A stretch of 64,000 nucleotides of DNA from Prochlorococcus marinus str. MIT 9515 (lineage in GTDB: Bacteria > Cyanobacteriota > Cyanobacteriia > PCC-6307 > Cyanobiaceae), in contig NC_008817.1 of assembly GCF_000015665.1 (NCBI RefSeq), positions 682,001 to 746,000 of the forward strand, written 5' to 3'. The notes under the pieces are model-generated. The model worked only from the letters and a program-made list of their open reading frames with translations, searched no databases and was not told where the DNA came from. Made by a program: the position numbers and the translations under genes. Numbering within the stretch: the first letter of the stretch is position 1; every line of letters starts with the position of its first letter. This document shows positions 8,790 to 16,692 of the stretch, piece by piece.

Positions 8790-9563
8790 TTGAAAGCTAT
8801 AATTCTTGCTGGAGGAATGGGTACTAGGTTAAGTGAAGAGACTCTCATAAAGCCAAAGCCCATGATTGAGATAGGAAGTAGACCTATACTTTGGCACATA
8901 ATGAAGATATACAGTTTTTATGGTATTAATGAATTCATAATATGTTGTGGATATAAGGGCTTTCAAATAAAGCAATACTTTGCCAACTATTGGATTAATG
9001 AAAATGATATTACTTGTCATATTGATCAGAAAAAAATTGAAATTCATGAAACAAAAACTGAATCTTGGAAAGTTACACTTATCGATACAGGTGAATCTAC
9101 TGAAACTGGTGGCCGATTAAAAAGAATTGCAAAATATCTCAATGACGAAGATGTTTGTATGACTTATGGTGATGGTTTATCAGATGTGAATATCTCTGAA
9201 CTTATTAAATTTCACTTTGCTCATAATTTACCGGCTACTATAACCTCTGTTAGACCTCAAGCAAGATTCGGAGCATTAAAAATTGGGGCTGATGGTACTA
9301 CCGTAGAAAAATTCAACGAAAAACCAATTAGTGAAGGTGGGAGAATAAATGGAGGATTTTTTATTTTAAATTCAAGGGTTTTTGATGAAATAGATTCAGA
9401 CGAAACAAAATGGGAGCAAGAGCCTCTTGTTAAATTGGCACAACAAAAGAAACTAAAAGCATTTACTCATAATGGATTTTGGCATCCTATGGATACATTA
9501 AGAGATAAGAATTATCTAAATACATTATGGAATGAAAATAGAGCACCTTGGAAAATATGGTAA
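8790..9563 (+). CDS. rfbF: Glucose-1-phosphate cytidylyltransferase
   Basis: 257 aa, full length. It makes CDP-glucose from CTP and glucose-1-phosphate, the entry step to CDP-3,6-dideoxyhexoses. The N-terminal nucleotidyltransferase signature is AIILAGGMGTRLSEET (about 3-18), followed by KPKPMIEIG. The conserved RINGGFF and FWHPMDTLRDK segments sit near 190 and 233. The start is a TTG at 8790; no ATG lies close by in frame. The 3' end overlaps rfbG by 16 nt, indicating translational coupling. Confidence 0.93.
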   Translation: MKAIILAGGMGTRLSEETLIKPKPMIEIGSRPILWHIMKIYSFYGINEFIICCGYKGFQIKQYFANYWINENDITCHIDQKKIEIHETKTESWKVTLIDTGESTETGGRLKRIAKYLNDEDVCMTYGDGLSDVNISELIKFHFAHNLPATITSVRPQARFGALKIGADGTTVEKFNEKPISEGGRINGGFFILNSRVFDEIDSDETKWEQEPLVKLAQQKKLKAFTHNGFWHPMDTLRDKNYLNTLWNENRAPWKIW

Positions 9564-10639
9564 ATATAAACTTAGATTTTTGGAAGGACAAGAAAGTAAT
9601 CATTACTGGACATACTGGTTTCAAAGGAAGTTGGCTGCTTATTTGGCTTATTACACTTGGTGCTGAAGTTTATGGAATATCTATTTCAGAAGGAGAAGAA
9701 AGTAACTTATTTAATTCTATAAAAAGAAATATATCTAATAAATTTGATCATAAATTAATAGACATTAGAGATTTAGGAAAAGTCTCTAACGCTATCTCTC
9801 AAATCAAGCCAGATATAATAGTTCATATGGCTGCTCAAGCATTAGTACAAGAAAGTTATAAAGATCCGATAACAACTTGGTCTACAAATCTTATGGGTAC
9901 CATCAATTTATTAGAAAGCGTTAGCAAAATTAAGAATCATTGCGCTTTAGTTTGCGTCACAACAGACAAAGTTTACGAAAACAAAAATTGGTGTTATGGA
10001 TATAGAGAGAATGATAACTTAGGTGGTGCAGATCCTTATAGTGCAAGCAAAGCGGCTGCAGAAATAGCTATTAAAAGTTGGAGAAAAAGTTATTGTGGAG
10101 AAAATAATTTCGAAATATCTAACCTTGGAATTGCGACAGCAAGAGCAGGAAATGTTATTGGGGGTGGAGACTATGCTGAAAATAGATTAATTCCTGATTG
10201 TTATAGAGCATATGTCAAAGAAAATATAATTAAAGTGAGAAATCCTAATTCAATTAGACCATGGCAATTTGTACTTGAACCATTGTACGGTTACCTTTTA
10301 TTAGCTGAAAGACTGTATCTAGATCCTAAAAACTATTCATCAGAATATAATTTTGGTCCGAATAATGACAGTAACAAGACTGTCTTAGAAGTTGTTAAGC
10401 ACATATCTTCTTGTTGGAAAGTTAGTTATGCTGTTCAACAGGAAAATGATTTTTTTCAAGAAGCAAATATATTAAATTTAGATGTATCTAAATCAAAACA
10501 AGTTCTGCAATGGGAACCTATATGGGACTTTGAACAGTCCTTAAATAAGACAGTAAATTGGTATAAAAATATAAAGTTAGGAGGAGATCCATATAAAGAA
10601 TGCTTGAATAATATAAATTCTTTTCAAACTGAAAATTAA
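9548..10639 (+). CDS. rfbG: CDP-glucose 4,6-dehydratase
   Basis: 363 aa extended SDR that converts CDP-glucose to CDP-4-keto-6-deoxyglucose. The NAD-binding GHTGFKGSWL is at about 20-29. The catalytic TTDKVY and YSASK (Tyr/Lys) are near 140 and 166-170, and RAGNVIGGGDYAENRL, typical of RfbG, is near 200. It directly follows rfbF with overlap, and its product would feed the dehydratase encoded just upstream. Confidence 0.94.
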   Translation: MENMVNINLDFWKDKKVIITGHTGFKGSWLLIWLITLGAEVYGISISEGEESNLFNSIKRNISNKFDHKLIDIRDLGKVSNAISQIKPDIIVHMAAQALVQESYKDPITTWSTNLMGTINLLESVSKIKNHCALVCVTTDKVYENKNWCYGYRENDNLGGADPYSASKAAAEIAIKSWRKSYCGENNFEISNLGIATARAGNVIGGGDYAENRLIPDCYRAYVKENIIKVRNPNSIRPWQFVLEPLYGYLLLAERLYLDPKNYSSEYNFGPNNDSNKTVLEVVKHISSCWKVSYAVQQENDFFQEANILNLDVSKSKQVLQWEPIWDFEQSLNKTVNWYKNIKLGGDPYKECLNNINSFQTEN

Positions 10640-10698
10640 TTTATTAAAGTCTTTAATTTTTATAAATTAGAATTATAGATAAATTAATAATTTATCCT

Positions 10699-11562
10699 AT
10701 GAAATTATTTATAACTGGTGCGAATGGGACTATTGGCTCTGAATTATGCAAAATTTGTTATTCAAATAAAATTTTCAATAAAATATTTCTTAGAAAAAAT
10801 AGTATATGTAATCATAAACTGTATAAAGAAAAGTTAGTTCTTGATGATATATCTGAGGTTAATTTTGAAGAATTAAGAGGAACTGATGTTTTTGTCCATC
10901 TTGCTTCAGCTGGAGTTGATCAGACTAAAGAAGCTGATCCTAATGAAATTTTTGATTTTAATGTTTTAAAGTCATTAGAATTACTTTTAAAAGCAATAAA
11001 GGCAGGGGTAAAAAAATTCATCATAGTAGGTAGTTTTTTTGAATACGGGAAAACAGCTAATTTAACAAATAAAGATATTTCAGTTACAGATCCATTAATA
11101 CCAACGAGTATTTATGGGGCAAGCAAAGCTGCATTTACTAGTGCCTGTATTGGGCTAGCGTATTCATATGGTGTATCCGTTTATATTCTTAGACCGTTTT
11201 ATGTATATGGCGAAAACGAATCTAAAAACAGACTATATAAAAGCTTATTAAGTAAAATAAAAAGTGGAGAAGATTTTCATTTAACTGAAGGCTCTCAAAT
11301 TAGAGATTTTTCAAGTAGTGAAGAAATGGCAACTTTGATTTTTGAAGAGATATTTAAAATTTACAAAGAAAATGAAAAGAAACTTAAAATAAAAAATCTA
11401 GGTAGCGGAAGATCAATGTCAATTTATGAATTCGCTAAAAAAATTTGGATAGAAAATAAAGCAAAAGGAAAACTAATAAAAGGTTCTTTGCCCTATAGAA
11501 ATAATGAATCAATGCGAAGTGTGCCTAATCTTGAACTAATTTTTGAAGATGATATTAAATAA
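10699..11562 (+). CDS. NAD-dependent epimerase/dehydratase (CDP-sugar reductase or epimerase)
   Basis: 287 aa extended SDR with the nucleotide-binding FITGANGTIGSE at the N-terminus and catalytic YGASK near residue 145. Its position after rfbF-rfbG suggests the terminal reductase or epimerase of the pathway, as RfbJ/RfbS-type synthases do for CDP-abequose or CDP-paratose. The exact sugar cannot be told from sequence. The gap to rfbG is 59 nt on the same strand. Confidence 0.8.
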   Translation: MKLFITGANGTIGSELCKICYSNKIFNKIFLRKNSICNHKLYKEKLVLDDISEVNFEELRGTDVFVHLASAGVDQTKEADPNEIFDFNVLKSLELLLKAIKAGVKKFIIVGSFFEYGKTANLTNKDISVTDPLIPTSIYGASKAAFTSACIGLAYSYGVSVYILRPFYVYGENESKNRLYKSLLSKIKSGEDFHLTEGSQIRDFSSSEEMATLIFEEIFKIYKENEKKLKIKNLGSGRSMSIYEFAKKIWIENKAKGKLIKGSLPYRNNESMRSVPNLELIFEDDIK

Positions 11563-11703
11563 TATTTATTATTTTGAAATAATTAAATTTCATTTTTCTA
11601 AAGTTTTGAAAACAAGATTTTTCAGAATTTACTCTACTAAGTTAGAAATTTAGACAAAATTATAAATTCTAATAAGATAAAAGTATCAAATATAAATTTG
11701 AAT

Positions 11704-12669
11704 ATGGAAAATGCAATTAATATTCAATTCATCATTCCAACCTATAACGAGGAACACAACATAAATTCTTTATTTGATACGTTATCGATAATGAAAAAAG
11801 AAGTAGAAAAACAATATCTCTCAGATAAGTTTAATTGGTCTTTGTTAGTAGCAGATAATGCAAGTAATGATAAAACACTTGAAACTCTGGATTTCAATGG
11901 TAAGAAGTTTGAAAATCTAGAAATTCTTCCATTCTACAAAAACTATGGATTTTCTTTTTCTACTTCATATCTACTGCACAAATCTTCAGGAGATATTTGT
12001 ATCCTCATTCCTGCTGATGGACAAATACCTATTGAAATTGTTATTAGAGGAATAGTTAATTCTATTGATAGCAATACCAATACTTTATTTGTAAGGGCCC
12101 CAGAAACTAAATCAAATTATCTTGGGATAAATATCATTAATAATTTCAAAAAATTGTTTTATTTGATGATAAATAAGTTTAATGAGGAAACTCCAAAAGG
12201 TTTTTTTGGAATGGGAGTTTATTTGGGTAATTCCTTAAAACCTGTTAGAGAACTACCTAAAGGTTTTGTTCCTTTTCAAATCAGAACGGTTTTACCTTCT
12301 TTGTTAGAGGATTACTCCATACTAAAGTTTAGAGAATTAGATAGAAGTCAAGGGAAAAGTGGGTTTAATTTATCAAGCTATGCAAACGAAGCATTATCTA
12401 TATTAATTAGATCTGAATATATAAGCAGATATGCCGTGAAATTTATAATTTTGTCAATTTTCTTCCTTTTGTTTGCAGGTAGCTTAATTGTTTTCCTAAT
12501 AAAGTTATTTATTCCTGGAGCTATTATTCCAGGTTTCACAAGTATAATATTGCTTGTTTTAACATCCTCAATGTTAAACATCATTAGTATTTACTTTATT
12601 GCAATAAGATTAGAAAAAATATTATTAATGCCCTCAAATTATTCACCTAGAATAAAAAAAATAAAATAA
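11704..12669 (+). CDS. Family 2 glycosyltransferase, membrane-anchored
   Basis: About 321 aa. GT-A fold start FIIPTYNEEHNI (about 8-19), the nucleotide-binding VADNASND near 50, and PADGQ in place of the DxD-like aspartates near 100. Two hydrophobic C-terminal helices (about 245-270 and 280-305) resemble polyprenyl-phosphate sugar transferases of the DPM1/ArnC type. ATG 11704 is preferred over the in-frame TTG two codons upstream. It is last in the polysaccharide cluster, 141 nt after the epimerase. Donor and acceptor are unknown. Confidence 0.8.
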   Translation: MENAINIQFIIPTYNEEHNINSLFDTLSIMKKEVEKQYLSDKFNWSLLVADNASNDKTLETLDFNGKKFENLEILPFYKNYGFSFSTSYLLHKSSGDICILIPADGQIPIEIVIRGIVNSIDSNTNTLFVRAPETKSNYLGINIINNFKKLFYLMINKFNEETPKGFFGMGVYLGNSLKPVRELPKGFVPFQIRTVLPSLLEDYSILKFRELDRSQGKSGFNLSSYANEALSILIRSEYISRYAVKFIILSIFFLLFAGSLIVFLIKLFIPGAIIPGFTSIILLVLTSSMLNIISIYFIAIRLEKILLMPSNYSPRIKKIK

Positions 12670-12925
12670 GGGCTTTTAAATTTCTAAATAAGATTAATGA
12701 AATTCATCATTTTTTATTTGCTCTATTGGCAATCTTAGGAATTTTCTTTAATTATCTTTTATCTAACTAAAAGAAATGATTAATAAACAAAGGTTTTAGT
12801 TTTGCCCAAGAAATAAACTAAATCATCCCCATTCCCAAACTAATCGTTTCTATTTCAATAGCGCCATGTTGAAAAAAACTTTACATTAAGCCTGATTATT
12901 GTTTGAATCATCTTAATGATATTTG

Positions 12926-13017
12926 TGGGGGTTGATCTATATAGAAAATTCTGTAATAATTAGAATCCCCATCACCTAGGCTCGGCATACAATGCAAGAG
13001 TCTTTTTTTTTTTTTTT
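12926..13017 (+). ncRNA. Candidate small RNA
   Basis: In a 510-nt gap, a -10-like TAATGAT (about 12914-12920) precedes a ~90-nt segment with two stems. GGGGGTT (about 12926-12932) pairs with AATCCCC (12964-12970), and a terminator hairpin follows ending in 15 T. The absence of a reading frame and the self-contained promoter-stem-terminator layout suggest an independent Yfr-type small RNA. I cannot assign it to a named family. The 5' end is approximate. Confidence 0.55.
12979..13017 (+). terminator. Rho-independent terminator with 15-T tract
   Basis: GGCTC (12979-12983) pairs with GAGTC (12998-13002), with inner stem GCAT/ATGC around an ACA loop. Fifteen consecutive T follow at 13003-13017. 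It is the strongest terminator signature in the accessory region and ends the candidate sRNA. Confidence 0.75.
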
Positions 13018-13179
13018 ATTACTAGGTTTACTACATTAACAAAGAATTATCTTCATTATTAAACTTACTTGAGAAAGTATAAATTCAATACAATAAAAAT
13101 TTAAGGAATGACAATTAACTATATACTCACAGTTAGGATTTTTTTGTAACATAATAAGTTTACATAAAGTAATAATTAG

Positions 13180-13374
13180 ATGAAAAAACTTTTACCTTTC
13201 ATTGCATTTGCCTTTACTACTGCCTTTACTTTGACGAACAGTACACCTGTAATAGCAGCTGGTTGTAACGGTCATTTTAATAAAAGTGACATAAAAGAGT
13301 GCGCTGAAAACGACAACGAATGTCAAACTAAAAAAGCAAAAAAGAATAAGTTAAGTAAAACGGTCAAGTCATAA
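13180..13374 (+). CDS. Small secreted hypothetical protein
   Basis: 64 aa. A clear signal peptide (MKKLLPFIAFAF...; cleavage likely after VIAA near residue 27) leads into a short mature part of about 37 residues with three cysteines (C29, C42, C48) and a lysine-rich tail. It would be exported to the periplasm or lumen. No family recognised. Several tiny genes follow on the same strand. Confidence 0.6.
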   Translation: MKKLLPFIAFAFTTAFTLTNSTPVIAAGCNGHFNKSDIKECAENDNECQTKKAKKNKLSKTVKS

Positions 13375-13376
13375 AA

Positions 13377-13481
13377 ATGACTTCACTTAATTTATTCATA
13401 TACTCTGCTCCAAAAGACTTAACTGATTTCATTTTCTTCTTAGTGATTGGTTATACCGCAGGCTCACTAGGTCTTATTTAA
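13377..13481 (+). CDS. 34-aa putative membrane microprotein
   Basis: ATG 13377, just 2 nt after the preceding stop. A polar N-terminus with SAPKDLTD is followed by one hydrophobic helix (FIFFLVIGYTAGSLGLI). The tight spacing after the secreted protein gene supports translation. No family recognised. Confidence 0.42.
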   Translation: MTSLNLFIYSAPKDLTDFIFFLVIGYTAGSLGLI

Positions 13482-13484
13482 AAA

Positions 13485-13589
13485 ATGATGAGTACTAATT
13501 CTTTCTTTCATATATTTGTAAGCTCAATATTTATCTATATAATGGCTTGTTTATGGCGAGACCTCATTAATCAGAAAGTTAACATCTAA
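13485..13589 (+). CDS. 34-aa putative membrane microprotein
   Basis: ATG 13485 (a second ATG follows at once), 3 nt after the previous stop. One hydrophobic stretch (FFHIFVSSIFIYIMACLW) is followed by a short charged tail RDLINQKVNI. With the two preceding genes it forms a tandem of tiny envelope-directed products; function unknown. Confidence 0.4.
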   Translation: MMSTNSFFHIFVSSIFIYIMACLWRDLINQKVNI

Positions 13590-13710
13590 AAATTAATGTT
13601 TGTTAGTAAAAATAAATTTAAAAGTCAATATAAGACATTCTTTCGGATAAACTCCTAAAAGCTCTTCACAAAGAACTACAGTGAAAAGAAATATAGGATA
13701 AATATCTTAC

Positions 13711-13965
13711 TTGTCAAAAAAAATTAAATCTTCGGATAATTTCCCTTGGGATAATCAAATTGGTAATGATAATTACCAAAAAGAACCTTGGATTCTTAAT
13801 AAAGGTAAAGAGTATGTCACTATCAAAAAAAATTATGATAACAAAGGATTCTTTTATGTTCAAAAAAACGAAGAGAAACTTCTATCACTAAATCCTTTAC
13901 AAATCAAATCAACATATAATCAATTAATTGAGTTTGGTTATAAGCTACGAAAAATAAAAATATAA
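13711..13965 (+). CDS. Hypothetical soluble protein
   Basis: 84 aa from a TTG start. It is polar and lysine-rich, with aromatic motifs NFPWDNQ and EPWIL near the N-terminus and a KSTYNQLIEFGYKLRKIKI end. No membrane segment, no motif I recognise. ATG is absent near the start, so the N-terminus is uncertain. Confidence 0.5.
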   Translation: MSKKIKSSDNFPWDNQIGNDNYQKEPWILNKGKEYVTIKKNYDNKGFFYVQKNEEKLLSLNPLQIKSTYNQLIEFGYKLRKIKI

Positions 13966-13989
13966 TTTTCATACTTCTAAACTTAATCT

Positions 13990-14310
13990 TTAAGTTAAAT
14001 TTTTTGTGAGTTGAAAATAGCCGTTCTTATGCAAAGAATATTTATCAAACCAAAGGTTTAGTAAATTATCAAGCCCGATTCCCGATAGATTTTTTTTATT
14101 CAGAATTTTATAGTCTGATAAGGCTAATAATAAGTAAGGAAAGATCATATCAGAAACTCCTGTTGGAAGTTTGTTTAAGGGGACACAGTGACCTTTTTCC
14201 CAAATTATTTGCATATCTTGAGTAAACAAAGAGCTCCAATTATTAAAATCACAATATAATTTTTCTGGAGGTAAAAGATTAATCTTTAATATCTGCGTCG
14301 GATAATTCAT
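13990..14310 (-). CDS. Hypothetical protein
   Basis: 106 aa, mixed alpha/beta composition with two Cys (C20, C42) and a leucine-rich centre (MIFPYLLLALSDYKIL). No signal peptide or known motif. It converges with the 84-aa gene on the other strand. Composition and length look like a real but lineage-restricted protein. Confidence 0.55.
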   Translation of the reverse strand: MNYPTQILKINLLPPEKLYCDFNNWSSLFTQDMQIIWEKGHCVPLNKLPTGVSDMIFPYLLLALSDYKILNKKNLSGIGLDNLLNLWFDKYSLHKNGYFQLTKNLT

Positions 14311-14437
14311 ATTGGAAGGATGTAGAAATAAAGATTATAAAAACTTCTGAATATTTTACCTATTGTTAGAGAATAAGTATTAAATATTCGTCCTTAGAAT
14401 TGAAGAATTTACATTAAAAATATAACTAAAAGTGAAG

Positions 14438-14452
14438 TACAGTGCAACACTT
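14438..14452 (+). repeat. 15-bp inverted repeat, left copy
   Basis: TACAGTGCAACACTT at 14438-14452 is the exact reverse complement of 14863-14877. Each copy contains an interrupted palindrome, AGTG-3-CACT. It lies 3 nt beyond the stop codon of the RHH-like gene. Confidence 0.7.
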
Positions 14453-14455
14453 TGT

Positions 14456-14836
14456 CTATGATTCACTTGTTTTCATTCTTTCTTGGAATTGAAGAAACAT
14501 GATGAATTTAGAGTAAATTTCATTATCTAGAGTCTGATCCTTCAATTCTTGAGAATTTAAATTATTCTCTTTTAGTAGTTTATTTTTGTACTTATTATCA
14601 AATTCGTTATTAACACGCTCAAACCTGTCTTGATTTATTTTTTTCCAATTATTATTTTTCTCATCAATATAAATAACAGGCGATATATTGAAAAGACCTC
14701 TTTTATATAATGCTTCTTCAACTAAAATATTAATTATTTTTGAATAACTTAGATTATTATCAACACTCAATTTATTGATTATTTCTAATACATCGTTTCT
14801 TGGTATGAAACCTACTCTTCTTTTTTTTGTGGGCAT
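14456..14836 (-). CDS. Ribbon-helix-helix-like (CopG/Arc-type) DNA-binding protein
   Basis: 126 aa from the ATG at 14836; an upstream in-frame start at 14920 would run through the inverted repeat and is less likely. The N-terminus (KKRRVGFIPRNDVLEII, then SYSKIINILVEEAL) has the beta-strand, helix, turn, helix pattern of RHH regulators. The remainder is highly charged, probably coiled. The gene is bracketed by exact 15-bp inverted repeats, one 27 nt before the start and one just after the stop, which suggests autoregulation or a mobile cassette. The RHH call is by pattern only. Confidence 0.6.
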   Translation of the reverse strand: MPTKKRRVGFIPRNDVLEIINKLSVDNNLSYSKIINILVEEALYKRGLFNISPVIYIDEKNNNWKKINQDRFERVNNEFDNKYKNKLLKENNLNSQELKDQTLDNEIYSKFIMFLQFQERMKTSES

Positions 14837-14862
14837 ATTAAAGTTCAGCACTAAACTGTAAT

Positions 14863-14877
14863 AAGTGTTGCACTGTA
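14863..14877 (-). repeat. 15-bp inverted repeat, right copy (possible operator)
   Basis: AAGTGTTGCACTGTA, reverse complement of 14438-14452. It lies upstream of the RHH-like gene start, where an autoregulatory operator would be expected, and it also overlaps the possible start codons of the plus-strand microprotein. Confidence 0.7.
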
Positions 14878-15032
14878 TTCGAAGCAAGTCAATAATTCCA
14901 CTTTTTATTCTACCTTTCACTATTTTATTCGGCCCATTTGGGTATCTTTATTACAAGTCAAAGGATGTACTGTCTTTAGTTGAAGGAGAGCAGTTAGATG
15001 CTCCTAAAAAGCAAATAGAAGGAGATTATTAA
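14868..15032 (+). CDS. Putative small membrane protein
   Basis: 54 aa from TTG 14868 (GTG 14865 also possible). One hydrophobic helix (IIPLFILPFTILFGPFGYLYY) is followed by an acidic/polar tail with SLVEGEQLDAPKKQ. The start region coincides with the right copy of the inverted repeat. The upstream part may therefore have been replaced if the RHH segment was inserted, or the gene may be divergently controlled from the same site. No family assigned. Confidence 0.42.
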   Translation: MHCIRSKSIIPLFILPFTILFGPFGYLYYKSKDVLSLVEGEQLDAPKKQIEGDY

Positions 15033-15079
15033 TGCAAGTACTTGGAAGACTTATTTATCTAATAAAAATAAGTTAATTA

Positions 15080-15259
15080 TTACTTACCAAAACCCATGAA
15101 GTAGGAATGCAAGCTTAGTAATAAAAGTATTGAAGAGCCAAGATACCAAACAAGGAACCAAGTGATGAAATCAATTTCACTTGACTTCTTCTTTTGCAAT
15201 TTATCTAATATTTTTGGTAGATAATTAATATTGTATGTAGAGATTCTTAAAGACTTCAT
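15080..15259 (-). CDS. Putative 59-aa membrane protein
   Basis: 59 aa. The basic N-terminal half (about 1-30, KILDKLQKKKSS) is followed by one or two hydrophobic segments (FITWFLVWYLGSSILLLLSL). The composition suggests a tail-anchored protein with a cytoplasmic N-terminus. No known family. Confidence 0.45.
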   Translation of the reverse strand: MKSLRISTYNINYLPKILDKLQKKKSSEIDFITWFLVWYLGSSILLLLSLHSYFMGFGK

Positions 15260-15470
15260 AATTAATTGTTTATTTTTAATGAAGCAAAAAAAAAATATCT
15301 ACGCAAGTTTTTACTCTATTTCTTAAGAAGAATTCGAAATTTCATATATTAAAGTAAGAATAGAATTAACGATAAACAAAAAATTTTAAACCGTACAACT
15401 TCGTTTCATAACCGAACAAGTAAATACTTTAATCAGTAATTAATATGTAAGGTAGCTAATACATGCAGTT

Positions 15471-15767
15471 ATGACTGTACATCAAGATTACGAAATAAAG
15501 ATCAACATAAATGAGTTGATTGAAAAAAGGATTCCTTGTTGTGATTTATTACATCCAAATCATTGTCTAACAGAACAACAAGTTTCCGAAATAGCTCACG
15601 ACATTCGAATGGACTTAAACCTTCACGACTTATATAAGCAAGTTGACCAGCATATTATGAATTACGTTAATGCAGCTGGTATTGATAATAAAGACCACTG
15701 GGTAGAACCCCATCTTCCTGATTTAGATAGAGATATTAAAGAAGAAGTTGGAATAGAATTTGATTGA
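15471..15767 (+). CDS. Hypothetical acidic soluble protein
   Basis: 98 aa, rich in Asp/Glu/His, with CCDLLHPNHC near residues 23-32 (three Cys, two His within ten residues) and no membrane segment. That cluster could bind a metal, but this is inference. It is a well-formed frame with unremarkable codon use and no neighbour within 200 nt. Confidence 0.6.
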   Translation: MTVHQDYEIKININELIEKRIPCCDLLHPNHCLTEQQVSEIAHDIRMDLNLHDLYKQVDQHIMNYVNAAGIDNKDHWVEPHLPDLDRDIKEEVGIEFD

Positions 15768-16156
15768 CTCCTTTGTTATTGAAAAAACTCTTTTTTCTCT
15801 AATAAATTGAATCAGCTATTTAATAGTAAAATCAACCATAATAAATAATATTTTTAAATGGGTTATAATTTCTTTATATACTCAACAAAACTATTCCCAT
15901 AATTTGATAACAAATTTATTAGAAATAAAACTATCATCAATGTTTAAATCACCAAGATAAGAGAGCTTTTTAACTTATTATTTATAAACTTTTTTTATTA
16001 CTTAAATACTTTCAGTTTTCAAAAAGGAAGTTTTTATAGAATTAATAAGTTTTTCTAAGCTTAATTAAGATAATTAATTTTAATAACCATAATAAGTTAT
16101 GACCAAATTCAACTACAAACTACTACTTATTTCTAATGTAGTAATAAAATTAAAAA
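15768..16156. other. 389-nt interval without recognised features
   Basis: AT-rich sequence on both strands with many stops in all frames. I see no terminator, repeat or RNA-like fold worth naming. Confidence 0.5.
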
Positions 16157-16339
16157 ATGCTTAAATACTTTGCTTTAACACTAAATGAAATAGGAATTGG
16201 AAAATTAGAAATAATTGTGATAGGAATAGTATCTTTATTATTTCCAACATTATTCATAATTGCATCTAGAAATCTTGATGCAAAGGGTGTTTTTGATTGG
16301 ATGATGGAAAAGCCAAATGATTGGATAGGTAGAAAGTAA
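16157..16339 (+). CDS. Small single-span membrane protein
   Basis: 60 aa. The short N-terminus is followed by one hydrophobic helix (LEIIVIGIVSLLFPTLFIIAS) and a conserved-looking C-terminal tail with GVFDWMMEKPNDW. It resembles the many single-helix thylakoid or envelope proteins of picocyanobacteria, but I cannot name it. Confidence 0.6.
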   Translation: MLKYFALTLNEIGIGKLEIIVIGIVSLLFPTLFIIASRNLDAKGVFDWMMEKPNDWIGRK

Positions 16340-16350
16340 AAATATATATA

Positions 16351-16692
16351 TTATTTGAATGTTAATTTTTCTAATTCATATTCTGGGAAGTCAAAAATCT
16401 GACAATTATTCTCGAGGCTTAAAATTATATTTCTATTAAGAAGATCATAATCAATATATTGGTTCAAATTATTATTTGAAAATTCTTTATTAGTCTCACC
16501 AATTGAAAATTTTAAAGCCCCATCATTGGAAATTCCAAATTTAATTGAGTTGCAATATGTCTTTGAAAATTTTTTAGAAATCTTTAAAGTATAGTTTTCA
16601 ATAGACTTTTGGGAAAACTCAATAGTATAAGCGGGGGTATCGAATGTAAATAAAAGGAATATAAGAATGATATTAAAAATATTTCTAAACAT
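16351..16692 (-). CDS. Secreted hypothetical protein
   Basis: 113 aa with a signal peptide (hydrophobic 5-17, likely cleavage after AYT near 23). The mature part has two Cys (in KTYCNSIKFG and ENNCQIFDF) that could form a disulfide in the periplasm or lumen. No family recognised. Convergent with the 60-aa membrane protein, 11 nt apart. Confidence 0.6.
   Translation of the reverse strand: MFRNIFNIILIFLLFTFDTPAYTIEFSQKSIENYTLKISKKFSKTYCNSIKFGISNDGALKFSIGETNKEFSNNNLNQYIDYDLLNRNIILSLENNCQIFDFPEYELEKLTFK

Noticed and set aside
12651-12770. Hydrophobic open frame overlapping the end of the GT2 gene (ends in FALLAILGIFFNYLLSN)
   Set aside because: It has no ATG, GTG or TTG start in the open stretch. 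It might be the tail of a lost membrane gene, but nothing upstream supports that.
12961-12983. tRNA-like 3' end (GAATCCCCATCACC) near the candidate sRNA
   Set aside because: No cloverleaf can be built: the T-loop GTTCGA is missing and no acceptor arm pairs. It is better explained as part of the sRNA stem and terminator.
14837-14920. Longer N-terminus for the RHH-like gene (start at 14920)
   Set aside because: It would translate through the inverted repeat and precede the basic RHH start MPTKKRRVGF, which is the natural N-terminus.
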